Assembly: GCF_900113435.1 (NCBI RefSeq)
Contig: NZ_FOPG01000001.1
Coordinates: 434,001-498,000 of the forward strand
DNA length: 64,000 nt
From: Sulfitobacter dubius
GTDB taxonomy: Bacteria; Pseudomonadota; Alphaproteobacteria; Rhodobacterales; Rhodobacteraceae
Direction of reading: 5' to 3'
Position 1 is the stretch's first letter; each line of letters starts with the position of its first letter. The notes under the pieces were generated by a model that searched no databases, was not told the origin of the DNA, and saw only the letters and a program-made list of their open reading frames with translations. Of the stretch, positions 29,167-37,837 are shown one piece after another. A program made the position numbers and the translations under genes.

Positions 29167-30533
29167 AGTATTGGCGCTCCGAGGCGGAAAACCCCTTCGG
29201 CGACCTTTCGGATCATCCCAGTGGGCGGCTTTTCCATGGCGCAATGTTCTGACAGATGGGCAAACCAATCGTGCAACTTTGCGACCGTGGCCGCGTCATA
29301 GACAAAAAGCGTCACTTCGAAGTTCAGCAACATGCTGCGTACGTCGAAATTCGCCGTGCCGACCAGCCCCATACCGTCAATGATCCCGGCCTTGGCGTGG
29401 ATCATCCCCGGTTGATAATAAAGCACATGGCCCCCGGCCTCATGCAGATCGCGCAGATAGGCACCGCGGGCAAAATCCGCGAGCCGCTGATTGGAGCGTT
29501 CGGGGACCAGTATGCGCACATCCACTCCGCGTCGCGCCGCCGTTGTGAGCGCTGCACCAAGTGCCTCGGTCGGTACGAAATAGGGGGTGACCAACCAGAT
29601 CCGTGCCTCTGCCAAATGCAGCGCGCGGATCAGACCGTCATGCAGGGGATCTTCGGTAATGTCAGGGCCAGACGGGACCAATTGAACGGTTGCCCCGCCG
29701 CCAGTGTCAGCAGCGACCGATGGCGCGGGCTCCAGCGTTTCGCCGCTGGCCACTTCCCAATCGGACCGAAAGACATCCCCAAAGCTTTGCACTGCACGCC
29801 CCTCAAGCAAATAGGCCAAGTCGGTCCAACCATCCGCGCGCGCAGTGGGGCCGAGGTAATGCGCGCCAATGTTCATGCCCCCTGAAAAAACGCGGGCATC
29901 ATCGGCGATGATCATCTTACGGTGATTGCGCAGGTTAAGGTGCCCTGAACCGGGGAATTGTAGCAATGGAGAGTAAAAACGGACATCGCCCCCCGCCGCA
30001 CGTAGGCGACGCAAGGCAGCAGCGGGGCCGCGCAGGGTGCCCAAGCGGTCCATCAGCAGGCGTATTTTCACACCGGCTTTGGCCCGTTCAGTCAGCGCAT
30101 CCACAAAAATCCGCCCCGTCTCGTCATTGGCGACAATATAAAACAGCACATCTAGCTGTTTCTCGGCCCCTTGTATCAGCGCCATTACCGCTTCATGCGC
30201 CGCGGTTGGATCGCCCAACAGCCGCAGGTCTTGCCCCTGCGCGGCAGCAGGCAAGCCGAAATACTGCATTGTGGCATCCAGCGTATGCACCGGGTGCGGC
30301 GGCGGGCCGCCGGTGTCACCTTTAAGAAAATGCACAGGGGAATAGCGGGAGGATTGTTTGCGAAAGCCAAGGCCCAGAAACAGCGGCACCGCGACCCACG
30401 GCAGGGCGATGATAAACAACAGCCACGCCGCGGTCGATTGCGGCGTGCGCCGCTGCTGCAAAATAACAATGGCCGCCAGCAGCGTCAGGACCACGATGAT
30501 GACAATTTCTAAGTGTGTGGTGATCCAAGACAT
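29163..30533 (-). CDS. cls: Cardiolipin synthase (phospholipase D family)
   Basis: 456 residues. Two N-terminal membrane helices (about 6-25 and 34-55) precede two phospholipase D half-domains. The first HKD motif reads NHRKMIIADD and the second IHAKAGIIDGMGLVGTANFD. This is the bacterial Cls plan: condensing phosphatidylglycerol into cardiolipin at the inner membrane. An ATG at 30533 is chosen; a TTG start 10 codons earlier is possible, and neither has a strong ribosome binding site. It is coupled to the downstream EEP phosphodiesterase gene. Confidence 0.92.
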   Translation of the reverse strand: MSWITTHLEIVIIVVLTLLAAIVILQQRRTPQSTAAWLLFIIALPWVAVPLFLGLGFRKQSSRYSPVHFLKGDTGGPPPHPVHTLDATMQYFGLPAAAQGQDLRLLGDPTAAHEAVMALIQGAEKQLDVLFYIVANDETGRIFVDALTERAKAGVKIRLLMDRLGTLRGPAAALRRLRAAGGDVRFYSPLLQFPGSGHLNLRNHRKMIIADDARVFSGGMNIGAHYLGPTARADGWTDLAYLLEGRAVQSFGDVFRSDWEVASGETLEPAPSVAADTGGGATVQLVPSGPDITEDPLHDGLIRALHLAEARIWLVTPYFVPTEALGAALTTAARRGVDVRILVPERSNQRLADFARGAYLRDLHEAGGHVLYYQPGMIHAKAGIIDGMGLVGTANFDVRSMLLNFEVTLFVYDAATVAKLHDWFAHLSEHCAMEKPPTGMIRKVAEGVFRLGAPIL

Positions 30534-30614
30534 CGGGTGCGGCTTGCTCCATTTTGCTAACAAGACAAGCAGATAACCCTTTCGATCTTAACAGCAAGCT
30601 TTGCCGTAATGGCG

Positions 30615-31112
30615 CTACATCAATTCCTTCACCGATGTATCTGCCGCCATGTCCATCTCTGCCCGCAACCGCGTGCGGGCGCGGGCCAGCCGCGACATGA
30701 CGGTACCAAGGGGCAAACCGGTTTGGTTGGCCAAGGCCTGCGGGCTGCTTTCACCGTCTTGTACCAGCTGCATCAGCGCCAATTGCTCAGGCGGCAGCCG
30801 CGCAATCGCGTCCCGAAGATCAGCGCAGGCAAGCCGGGCAGGGGCGGCAGGGGGCGTAAGGGCCATATCGTCGGCCAATTCTTCTGTCTCTCGCTTTTGC
30901 CGCCAACGTTGTCGGACGATGTTGTGTAAAGTGATCATCGCATAGCGGTCGGGCGTCTCTATCACGGTGCCATCGCGCAGGGTCTGCATCAACTTCATCG
31001 CGGTTTCTTGCAACAGGTCGTCTGCTTCTTCCGCCGTGTTCGACAGTCGGCGGGCGCGGGCGCTTAGCCGAGGCCACAGGGGGGTGAGCGGGTCTTTTGT
31101 ATCTGATGTCAT
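30615..31112 (-). CDS. RNA polymerase sigma factor, sigma-70 family (ECF type)
   Basis: 165 residues. Region 2 shows AEEADDLLQETAMKLMQ and the promoter-melting stretch DRYAMITLHNIVRQRWR. Region 4 shows LPPEQLALMQLVQDG and the helix-turn-helix LPLGTVMSRLARARTRLR. No anti-sigma gene is adjacent. Its target promoters are unknown. It is divergent from the EF-hand gene (243-base gap), so that gene is a candidate target on position alone. Confidence 0.9.
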   Translation of the reverse strand: MTSDTKDPLTPLWPRLSARARRLSNTAEEADDLLQETAMKLMQTLRDGTVIETPDRYAMITLHNIVRQRWRQKRETEELADDMALTPPAAPARLACADLRDAIARLPPEQLALMQLVQDGESSPQALANQTGLPLGTVMSRLARARTRLRAEMDMAADTSVKELM

Positions 31113-31355
31113 CTCTGCCTCTCGTTATTTTGCGTTTGGGGCAGGATGCTGATTTCTGAGCGCACAACCAGTACGCGAAATCCGCCGACGCGGGGCAAGG
31201 GGGCTTTTTGGGCGAGGGGCCGCTTAACCATAGGGCTGCAATCGGCAGACCCCCGCGCGGGTCTTGGGGTGGTCGGACGCAAACAGCGATGGGCGCGTCT
31301 AACACTATGAAGGCGCCCGAAGCCTTCGCCTCAAAAGCCTAAACGGAGTATCAAA

Positions 31356-31613
31356 ATGACACGACTGACCAAAACCGCTGCCCTCGTAGCAGCCACATTC
31401 GCGGTGCCATCCTTCGTCCTAGCCGACACGGTAGAAGTAGACGCAAATGGCGACGGTCTGCTGAGCGTGGCGGAATTGCAGGCGGTCTACCCTGAGATCA
31501 CCGGCGAGCAGTTCTCGGTCATGGATTTAAACGCTGATGGTGGTTTGGATGCAGCAGAGATTCAGGGCGCGGGCGAGTCCGGCATGCTGCCGACAGCGCC
31601 AGTAGAGGAATGA
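31356..31613 (+). CDS. Small secreted EF-hand protein
   Basis: 85 residues. A signal peptide (about 1-23, ending FVLA) is followed by two EF-hand calcium loops, DANGDGLLSVAE (29-40) and DLNADGGLDAAE (57-68), and a short acidic tail. It probably binds calcium in the periplasm or outside the cell. In the second loop, position 6 is Gly rather than the usual pattern, so that loop may bind weakly. It has its own terminator at 31656-31687. Confidence 0.88.
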   Translation: MTRLTKTAALVAATFAVPSFVLADTVEVDANGDGLLSVAELQAVYPEITGEQFSVMDLNADGGLDAAEIQGAGESGMLPTAPVEE

Positions 31614-31655
31614 TCTAACACAGAAGGCTTTTGCCTCTCCCCCCAAAAGCTTCGG

Positions 31656-31687
31656 AAGGGTTCGGATCGAAAGGTCCGGACCCTTTT
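31656..31687 (+). terminator. Rho-independent terminator after the EF-hand gene
   Basis: AAGGGTTCGGA, an 8-base loop, and TCCGGACCCTT followed by TTT: a stem of about ten pairs with one G-T wobble, ending in a T run. Confidence 0.8.
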
Positions 31688-31963
31688 TGCGGTTCAGGAT
31701 GTTTAATAGGAAGAGTGGTCTCTCGCTTAAAAGCTGAGGCGGGGCAAAATTAAGCGCCCAAGCTCGACCTCAAATGGCAGTTGCGACGCCAACCTTCTGA
31801 TAATACTAAGTAATCTACATTTTCCGCCGGACTATTCTTGCATTTGATACATAACTTGAGCGGTGCTTGGCCTACCAATTGTTGCAAATGTGCGACAATC
31901 AGCGCATCGCAATTCTGTGAAGTGAAAAACATGAAACCGAATACTAGATGGGGCGTTGCGTGA

Positions 31964-31992
31964 GTGACCCTGCGGCGAGGATCGCAGGTCAC
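31964..31992 (+). promoter_or_regulatory. 5'-UTR hairpin just upstream of the outer-membrane barrel gene
   Basis: GTGACC(C)TGCG pairs with CGCAGGTCAC (10 bp, one bulged C, 8-base loop). It ends about 10 bases before the AAGGAG ribosome binding site. It may protect the 5' end of an abundant mRNA or respond to a regulator; there is no T run after it. Confidence 0.45.
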
Positions 31993-32012
31993 CTGAATTT
32001 AAGGAGCAGAAC

Positions 32013-32612
32013 ATGAAACGCACGACAACAATCGCGAGCATCGCCCTCATCGCAACAGGCGCACTGGCCGGCGCAGCCGCAGCAGGCTCGCTCGAAGACA
32101 CCACAGTCGAAGCACCGGTTTTCACACCAGCGCCGACCCCCGTGGCCGTTGATGGCAACTGGACAGGTTTCTACACCGGTCTTCAGGTTGGCCAAACAGA
32201 CATCGACAGCGACAGCGGTGCGCTTGACGGTGACGACACATCTTACGGTTTCCACGCAGGTTACGACTATGACTTCGGGAAGTTCGTACTGGGTGGTGAG
32301 CTCGACTATGACAAAACCGACATCGATCTGGGCAACAGCGGCGCAGCCGCCGACTCCGTCGCCCGTGCCAAGCTGAAAGCCGGTTACGACTTTGGCAACA
32401 CGCTGGTCTATGCGACAGCTGGTGCGGCCCGTGCCGACACCGACGTTGGTGATGAAACCGGCCCCTTCGCCGGTGTGGGTGTCACATATAAAGTGACCGA
32501 TCGCTACACAGTCGGTGGTGAAGTTCTGCAGCACAAATTTGATGACGTAGGCGGCACAGGCGACGATCTTGACGCAACCACGATCTCCCTGCGCGGTTCC
32601 ATGCGCTTCTGA
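32013..32612 (+). CDS. Outer-membrane beta-barrel protein (OmpA/Omp25-like)
   Basis: 199 residues. A signal peptide (about 1-24, ending AAAA) and a short Pro-rich linker precede the barrel. The barrel part has WTGFYTGLQVG, YGFHAGYDYDF, VLGGELDYDK and further alternating strands, ending in the C-terminal SMRF with a final Phe as needed for BAM insertion. This is the small eight-stranded type. Periplasmic turns are rich in Asp. A strong AAGGAG site, a 5' hairpin and a terminator suggest high expression. Confidence 0.88.
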   Translation: MKRTTTIASIALIATGALAGAAAAGSLEDTTVEAPVFTPAPTPVAVDGNWTGFYTGLQVGQTDIDSDSGALDGDDTSYGFHAGYDYDFGKFVLGGELDYDKTDIDLGNSGAAADSVARAKLKAGYDFGNTLVYATAGAARADTDVGDETGPFAGVGVTYKVTDRYTVGGEVLQHKFDDVGGTGDDLDATTISLRGSMRF

Positions 32613-32646
32613 TCTGTCTTGGCGAGGGAACTCGCCTAGATGAACG

Positions 32647-32675
32647 GGCCGGCTTCCGAAAGGGGCCGGCCTTTT
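32647..32675 (+). terminator. Rho-independent terminator of the outer-membrane barrel gene
   Basis: GGCCGGC pairs with GCCGGCC across a short loop (TTCCGAAAGG), followed by TTTT. It is 35 bases past the stop. Confidence 0.8.
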
Positions 32676-32682
32676 CATGGGC

Positions 32683-33864
32683 CTATGCCGCGCGGCTGGC
32701 GCACCCTTCGGCAAAGCTGCACAGGCTTCGTAGTGCTGTTTCAAATGCACTGTCTTCGATGGTCATGGCGACGCGAACATGGCCCGCCGCCGCCGCGCCA
32801 AAACTCTCGCCGGGCATGACCGCGATGTGGAGGCTTTCCAGCAATGCGTCGGCAAAATCGCTGCCACTCAGCCCCGTGGCCCGGATATCCAACATCAAAT
32901 ACATCGCCCCTTGCGAAGGCACCAAACGCACCACATTCTGCGCCGCCAGTACCTGATGGGCCAGCGTCCGACGACGTTCAAACGGTGCCCCGATCTCCCG
33001 CTCAAGTGCATCACCTTGAGCGAGAGCATAATTGCTCGCGTCCTGAATGAACCCCGGCACGCCGTAGTTGGTATGGGTGGCGAGGTCGATGATATCGGCG
33101 ATGATGTCCTCAGGGCCGATGATCCAGCCACAGCGGCTGCCTGTCATGGCGTGGGATTTCGACATGGAGCCGATGACCAGCGTGCGATCTGCCATGTCGG
33201 GCAGGGCGCGTGGACTGAGGTGTTCGCCCTCCCAAATTTGGGTGTCATATACCTCATCAGAGACCAGCCACAGATCACGGTCTTGGCAGACCTTGGCAAT
33301 CTCGGTCAAAGTCTCACGGCCATAGATCACGCCGGTCGGATTGTTGGGTGTGTTTATCAACAGGGCCTTCGCGCCCTCGGCGGCAGCTGCCAGATCCGAC
33401 CCGCGGGGCAGGAACCCATGATCGGCCCGCGCCGCGACCGCGATGGGCCGCGCCCCGGCGGCACGCAGGGTGCCGGGGTAGGTGGCATAATAGGGGTCAA
33501 TGTAGAGCGCCGCATCGCCGGGATCGCAAGCCGCCATGAAAGCCGCGAAAAGCCCCGCTTGCCCGCCCGGCGTCACCACCACATTGTCGCGCGTCGTGCG
33601 CACGCCGGTCCGCTCCTCGGCCCGCTTTGCGATCCGGTCGCGCAGGGCATCTGTGCCCGGAACGGCGGCATAGCCGGTATGACCCCCGAGCGCGCTGCGG
33701 TGCATCTCTTGCAGGATCGGGGCGGCGGTGCGGATGTCATGCTCGCCAATGGTAAGCTCGGTGACGGGCACCCCCGCCGCAATCATCGCACGCGACTTAT
33801 GAAACACCTCCCAACCGTCGGACCCTCCGGCCAGAACCCCTTTGATGCGCGATGATCTATCCAT
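32683..33864 (-). CDS. PLP-dependent aminotransferase, aspartate/aromatic-like
   Basis: 393 residues, fold type I. PLP-binding features are NTPNNPTGVIY, VSDEVYDT and the Schiff-base Lys in GSMSKSHAMTGSRCGW. The C-terminus has the usual substrate Arg (HVRVAMTIED). The amino donor is not predictable. The start at 33864 has GGAGG six bases upstream. It is divergent from the cysS operon and converges on the outer-membrane gene. Confidence 0.88.
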   Translation of the reverse strand: MDRSSRIKGVLAGGSDGWEVFHKSRAMIAAGVPVTELTIGEHDIRTAAPILQEMHRSALGGHTGYAAVPGTDALRDRIAKRAEERTGVRTTRDNVVVTPGGQAGLFAAFMAACDPGDAALYIDPYYATYPGTLRAAGARPIAVAARADHGFLPRGSDLAAAAEGAKALLINTPNNPTGVIYGRETLTEIAKVCQDRDLWLVSDEVYDTQIWEGEHLSPRALPDMADRTLVIGSMSKSHAMTGSRCGWIIGPEDIIADIIDLATHTNYGVPGFIQDASNYALAQGDALEREIGAPFERRRTLAHQVLAAQNVVRLVPSQGAMYLMLDIRATGLSGSDFADALLESLHIAVMPGESFGAAAAGHVRVAMTIEDSAFETALRSLCSFAEGCASRAA

Positions 33865-33972
33865 GATGCCTCCGAAAATTTCCGCACAAGGGGGCAGAGC
33901 CTTGGGGCTTTGTCAATCCGCGCGGGGAAGGCGGGGGGGAGCGGTTGCGTAAAACTTAACCGGACAAGGGGC

Positions 33973-34001
33973 TTGGCGCAGGGCGGCGCGCTTGCTACAA
34001 C
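33973..34001 (+). promoter_or_regulatory. Candidate promoter of the cysS-cimA leader
   Basis: TTGGCG (33973-33978), a 17-base spacer, and TACAAC (33996-34001) form a plausible housekeeping promoter. A start of transcription about 7 bases downstream would fall on the A of the ATG at 34008, which would make the leader peptide mRNA leaderless. Confidence 0.5.
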
Positions 34002-34007
34002 CCGGTC

Positions 34008-34049
34008 ATGAACACCGCAACGCTCATTATTTGCTGCATTACCCGCTGA
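34008..34049 (+). CDS. Putative 13-residue leader peptide of the cysS-cimA operon
   Basis: The open frame encodes [13 protein letters not shown] and stops with TGA, 88 bases before cysS. Three Ile, two tandem Cys and three Thr codons make up 8 of 13 positions. The operon behind it encodes cysteinyl-tRNA synthetase and citramalate synthase (isoleucine pathway), so a ribosome stalling here would sense just those amino acids. No Shine-Dalgarno precedes it, but a promoter-like pair is placed so that transcription could begin at this ATG. The function is inferred, and a chance short frame is the alternative. Confidence 0.45.
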   Translation: MNTATLIICCITR

Positions 34050-34057
34050 GACATCCT

Positions 34058-34122
34058 CGCGGGCCGCTGTTCACGTCATTCCCATTCTGACAAAACTATG
34101 CCAAGCCCGCGTCACACCCGCG
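34058..34122 (+). promoter_or_regulatory. Mutually exclusive RNA pairings in the cysS leader
   Basis: CGCGGGC (34058-34064) can pair with CCCGC inside the last leader codons (34042-34046), with GCCCGCG (34105-34111), or with CCCGCG (34117-34122). The last of these touches the AAGGA ribosome binding site of cysS at 34124-34128. No T run follows, so translational or Rho-dependent control is more likely than a simple terminator. Confidence 0.4.
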
Positions 34123-34137
34123 CAAGGACGCCTGCCC

Positions 34138-35508
34138 ATGACCCGTGACCTGACGATCAAGCTGCACAACACCGCCACCCGGAAGAAAGAGGATTTCACG
34201 CCGATTGATGCGCGGAATGTGCGGATGTATGTCTGCGGCCCCACGGTCTATGACCGGGCGCACCTGGGCAACGCGCGGCCCGTGATCGTGTTTGATGTGC
34301 TCTTCCGGCTGCTGCGGCACGTCTATGGGCCCGAACACGTTACATACGTGCGCAATTTCACCGATGTAGATGACAAGATCAACGCCCGCGCCGCGACAAG
34401 CGGGCGCAGCATTGGCGATATCACAGCCGAGACGACCCAGTGGTATCTCGACGACATGGCCGCCGTCGGTGCGCTGGAGCCCGACCACATGCCTCGCGCG
34501 ACACAGTATATCCCCCAGATGGTCGCGATGATCCGCGGGCTGATCGACGAGGGCTACGCCTATGAGGCCGAGGGCCATGTGCTGTTCCGGGTGCGCAAAT
34601 ACGCCGAATATGGCGCGCTTTCTGGCCGGTCGGTCGACGACATGATCGCAGGCGCGCGGGTTGAAGTCGCGCCTTACAAAGAAGACCCGATGGATTTCGT
34701 ACTCTGGAAACCTTCGGATGAGGCCACGCCCGGTTGGGAGTCGCCTTGGGGGCAGGGCCGTCCGGGCTGGCATATCGAATGCTCCGCCATGGCGCATGAC
34801 CTGCTGGGGGAGCGGTTCGACATCCACGGCGGTGGGATCGACCTGCAGTTCCCGCACCACGAGAATGAGATCGCCCAGTCGAAATGCGCGGGCCACGGGT
34901 TCGCCAACTACTGGCTGCACAATGAGATGTTGCAGGTCGAGGGCAAGAAGATGTCCAAGTCCTTGGGCAATTTCTTTACCGTCCGCGATCTGCTGGACCA
35001 AGGCGTGCCGGGGGAGGTCATCCGTTTCGTGATGCTCTCGACCCATTACCGCAAGCCGATGGACTGGACTGAGAAAAAGCGTGAGGAGGCTGAGAAGACC
35101 CTTCGCAAATGGTATCTTCAGGCGGCTGAGGCTGAGGCCGCGACGCCTTCACCGGACCTCGTCACACTCTTGGCGGATGACCTCAACACCCACGGTGCGT
35201 TGACCGAATGCCACCGGCTGTCGAATGCGGGCGATACGGCAGGTCTGCGCGGGGCGTTGAAGCTTTTGGGGCTGCTGGATGATCTGATCCCCGAATGGGC
35301 CGCGGTGCAGGCGCTGGATCTCAGCGATGTCGAGGCTTTTCTGAGTGATGCCCATGCCACCGCGATGGAGACCAAAGATTTCGCGCAGGTCGACCGGATC
35401 AAAACCGCGCTCACCTCTGTCGGGATCGAAGTCCAGATGAGCAAGGACGGCGTGAAACTGACCCCACCGCCCGGCTTTGATCGGGCGCAGTTGGAGGGGT
35501 TGTTGTGA
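34138..35508 (+). CDS. cysS: Cysteine--tRNA ligase
   Basis: 456 residues. It charges tRNA-Cys. Class I signatures are HLGNARP (HIGH motif, about 41-47) and KKMSKSLGN (about 270-278). Zinc-binding Cys and His are visible in [18 protein letters not shown] and FPHHENE. AAGGA lies 9 bases before the ATG at 34138. Its end overlaps the GTG of cimA, so the two are coupled. Expression may depend on the leader at 34008-34122. Confidence 0.97.
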   Translation: MTRDLTIKLHNTATRKKEDFTPIDARNVRMYVCGPTVYDRAHLGNARPVIVFDVLFRLLRHVYGPEHVTYVRNFTDVDDKINARAATSGRSIGDITAETTQWYLDDMAAVGALEPDHMPRATQYIPQMVAMIRGLIDEGYAYEAEGHVLFRVRKYAEYGALSGRSVDDMIAGARVEVAPYKEDPMDFVLWKPSDEATPGWESPWGQGRPGWHIECSAMAHDLLGERFDIHGGGIDLQFPHHENEIAQSKCAGHGFANYWLHNEMLQVEGKKMSKSLGNFFTVRDLLDQGVPGEVIRFVMLSTHYRKPMDWTEKKREEAEKTLRKWYLQAAEAEAATPSPDLVTLLADDLNTHGALTECHRLSNAGDTAGLRGALKLLGLLDDLIPEWAAVQALDLSDVEAFLSDAHATAMETKDFAQVDRIKTALTSVGIEVQMSKDGVKLTPPPGFDRAQLEGLL

Positions 35509-37121
35509 CGCGCGAACGTCTCTGGCTTTATGACACCACGCTGCGCGATGGGCAGCAGACCCAAGGCGTTCAATTCTCCACCGACGAGAAACGCCAGATC
35601 GCCGAGGCGCTGGATGCGCTTGGCGTGGACTATATTGAAGGCGGTTGGCCCGGGGCCAACCCAACCGACAGCGCGTTCTTCGATGCGGCGCCGCCCACCT
35701 CGGCACGGCTCACCGCTTTTGGCATGACCAAACGCGCGGGCATGTCAGCGGAAAATGACGACGTTTTGGCCGCCGTATTGAACGCCGGGACGCAGTCGGT
35801 CTGTATCGTCGGCAAGACCCATGACTTCCACGTCAAAACCGCCCTTCGCATCACGCTGGCGGAAAACACCGACAATATCGCAAAATCCGTCGCCCATCTG
35901 GTCGCCCAAGGGCGCGAGGCGCTGTTTGATGCCGAACATTTTTTCGACGGCTATAAGGCCAATCCCGGCTATGCGCTTGAGGCGATCCGCGCGGCCTATG
36001 ACGCGGGTGCGCGCTGGATCGTGCTGTGCGACACCAATGGCGGCACGCTGCCCGAAGAGATCGGCCGCATCACCCGCGATGTGATCGCCGCAGGCATCCC
36101 CGGTGACCGGTTGGGCATTCACACCCATGACGACACCGAAAACGCCGTGGCCTGCACGCTGGCCGCCGTCAACGCAGGCGCGCGCCAGATCCAAGGTACG
36201 CTGAACGGGCTGGGCGAGCGGTGCGGCAACGCCAATCTGACCACGCTGATCCCGATCCTGCTGCTGAAAGACCCCTATGCCAGCCGCTTTGAGATCGGTG
36301 TGAGCCGTGACGCGCTGCGCGGGCTGACCCGCACCAGCCGGATGTTGGACGAAATCCTTAATCGCGTGCCGATGAAACAGGCAGGCTTCGTGGGGTCGTC
36401 GGCTTTCGCGCATAAGGCCGGGCTCCATGCCAGCGCCATCGCCAAAGACCCCAGCACCTATGAGCATATCGATCCCGCCTTGGTCGGCAATACCCGCATC
36501 ATCCCGATGTCGAACCAAGCCGGGCAATCCAATCTGCGCAAACGGCTGAGCGATGCCGGTCTGGCCGTGGCCAAGGGCGATCCGGCGCTTGGCCGGATCT
36601 TGGAAGTGGTCAAGGACCGCGAGGCGCAGGGCTATGCCTATGACACCGCTCAGGCGAGTTTCGAGATTCTCGCCCGCGACGTGATGGACCAGTTGCCGCA
36701 TCTTTTCGAGGTGGAGCGTTACCGCGTTACGGTCGAACGCCGCCGCAATGCCGAAGGCCGGATGGTCAGCCTTTCCGAAGCGGTCGTGGTGGTCGATGTC
36801 GACGGAGAAAAACGGCTCTCGGTCTCGGAATCGCTGGACGAGGATGGCGCGGACCGTGGTCCGGTCAACGCGCTGTCCAAGGCGCTGGTCAAAGACCTAG
36901 GCAAATACAGCAGCCTTCTGGATGACATGCGTCTGGTTGACTTCAAAGTGCGTATCACCCAAGGCGGCACCGAAGCCACCACCCGCGTCATCATCGACAG
37001 CGAAGACGGGCAGGGGCGGCGCTGGTCCACGGTGGGCGTCAGCGCCAACATACTCGACGCCTCATTCGAGGCATTGCTAGATGCGATACGTTGGAAATTG
37101 ATCCGGGACCGCGCTCAATGA
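35505..37121 (+). CDS. cimA: (R)-citramalate synthase
   Basis: 538 residues. The HMGL-like barrel begins with [17 protein letters not shown] and contains the metal and substrate elements [12 protein letters not shown] and [15 protein letters not shown]. The C-terminal LeuA-type dimerisation and feedback domain is at about 400-530. Length and overall pattern fit citramalate synthase (pyruvate plus acetyl-CoA toward isoleucine) rather than isopropylmalate or homocitrate synthase. The GTG start at 35505 overlaps the cysS stop (GTGA) and has GGAGGGG upstream. The next gene starts in its stop codon. Confidence 0.9.
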   Translation: MTRERLWLYDTTLRDGQQTQGVQFSTDEKRQIAEALDALGVDYIEGGWPGANPTDSAFFDAAPPTSARLTAFGMTKRAGMSAENDDVLAAVLNAGTQSVCIVGKTHDFHVKTALRITLAENTDNIAKSVAHLVAQGREALFDAEHFFDGYKANPGYALEAIRAAYDAGARWIVLCDTNGGTLPEEIGRITRDVIAAGIPGDRLGIHTHDDTENAVACTLAAVNAGARQIQGTLNGLGERCGNANLTTLIPILLLKDPYASRFEIGVSRDALRGLTRTSRMLDEILNRVPMKQAGFVGSSAFAHKAGLHASAIAKDPSTYEHIDPALVGNTRIIPMSNQAGQSNLRKRLSDAGLAVAKGDPALGRILEVVKDREAQGYAYDTAQASFEILARDVMDQLPHLFEVERYRVTVERRRNAEGRMVSLSEAVVVVDVDGEKRLSVSESLDEDGADRGPVNALSKALVKDLGKYSSLLDDMRLVDFKVRITQGGTEATTRVIIDSEDGQGRRWSTVGVSANILDASFEALLDAIRWKLIRDRAQ

Positions 37122-37837
37122 CAGATGATATGACCGCCTTTTTCACCCTGCACCGTGATCTGCCGCGCGAAGGGCCGGGGGAGCCTGCGGATGTGAGCTG
37201 GGCCGTGGAGCAGGTCGACCTGCCCGCAAGGGCCGAGATCGCGGATGTGGCCTGCGGCCCCGGCAGCGACATCGGCGCCCTGCGCGCGGCGATCCCGCAG
37301 GGGCATGTCACCGCACTCGATAATACCGCGCATTTCGTCGACACCGCGCGGGGCCGTTTCGTGGCCGATGGGAATGTCACATTGCTGCGCGCCGATATGG
37401 CCGCAATTGCCAATGAATACGACCTGATTTGGTGCGCCGGTGCAGTCTATTTCCTTGGCGTGACCGAGGCGCTGACCCGCTGGCGGAAATCCCTGCGCGC
37501 GGGTGGTGTGGTGGCATTTTCCGAACCTTGCTGGCTGACCGATACCCCTTCGGAGAACGCCCGCGTGCAATGGGCCGACTATCCAGCGATGAGCGACGCC
37601 GATGGCATTGCCGACCGGGTCCGCGCGGCGGGGTATGAGGTCGTGGCGACCCGTGTTCTGTCGGAGGAGGCTTGGGAAAATTACTACACTCCGCTGGAGG
37701 CCCGCATCGAAAAGCTGCGCCCCGGCGCGGATGACGCATTGGCGCAGGTGCTAGATGCCACAGAGGCGGAAATCGCCTGCTGGCGCGCGCACCGGGACGA
37801 GTTTGGCTATCTGTTGACGGTGGCACGCCCCGCATGA
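37118..37837 (+). CDS. Class I SAM-dependent methyltransferase
   Basis: 239 residues. Motif I (IADVACGPGSD, about 41-51) and the acidic residue of motif II (VTALDNT), then LLRADMAA and LIWCAGAVYFLG, define a Rossmann-fold methyltransferase. The acceptor is unknown; it looks like a small-molecule enzyme. The ATG overlaps the cimA stop, and its stop overlaps the next start (ATGA), so it is translated with both. Confidence 0.85.
   Translation: MTDDMTAFFTLHRDLPREGPGEPADVSWAVEQVDLPARAEIADVACGPGSDIGALRAAIPQGHVTALDNTAHFVDTARGRFVADGNVTLLRADMAAIANEYDLIWCAGAVYFLGVTEALTRWRKSLRAGGVVAFSEPCWLTDTPSENARVQWADYPAMSDADGIADRVRAAGYEVVATRVLSEEAWENYYTPLEARIEKLRPGADDALAQVLDATEAEIACWRAHRDEFGYLLTVARPA

Larger units (their letters stand above)
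31614..32012. other. Intergenic region between EF-hand and outer-membrane genes
   Basis: About 400 bases holding the EF-hand terminator (31656-31687), AT-richer DNA with probable promoter sequence for the barrel gene (repeated TTG and GACAAT-like hexamers near 31875-31905), and a 5'-UTR hairpin at 31964-31992. No supported gene. Confidence 0.5.
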
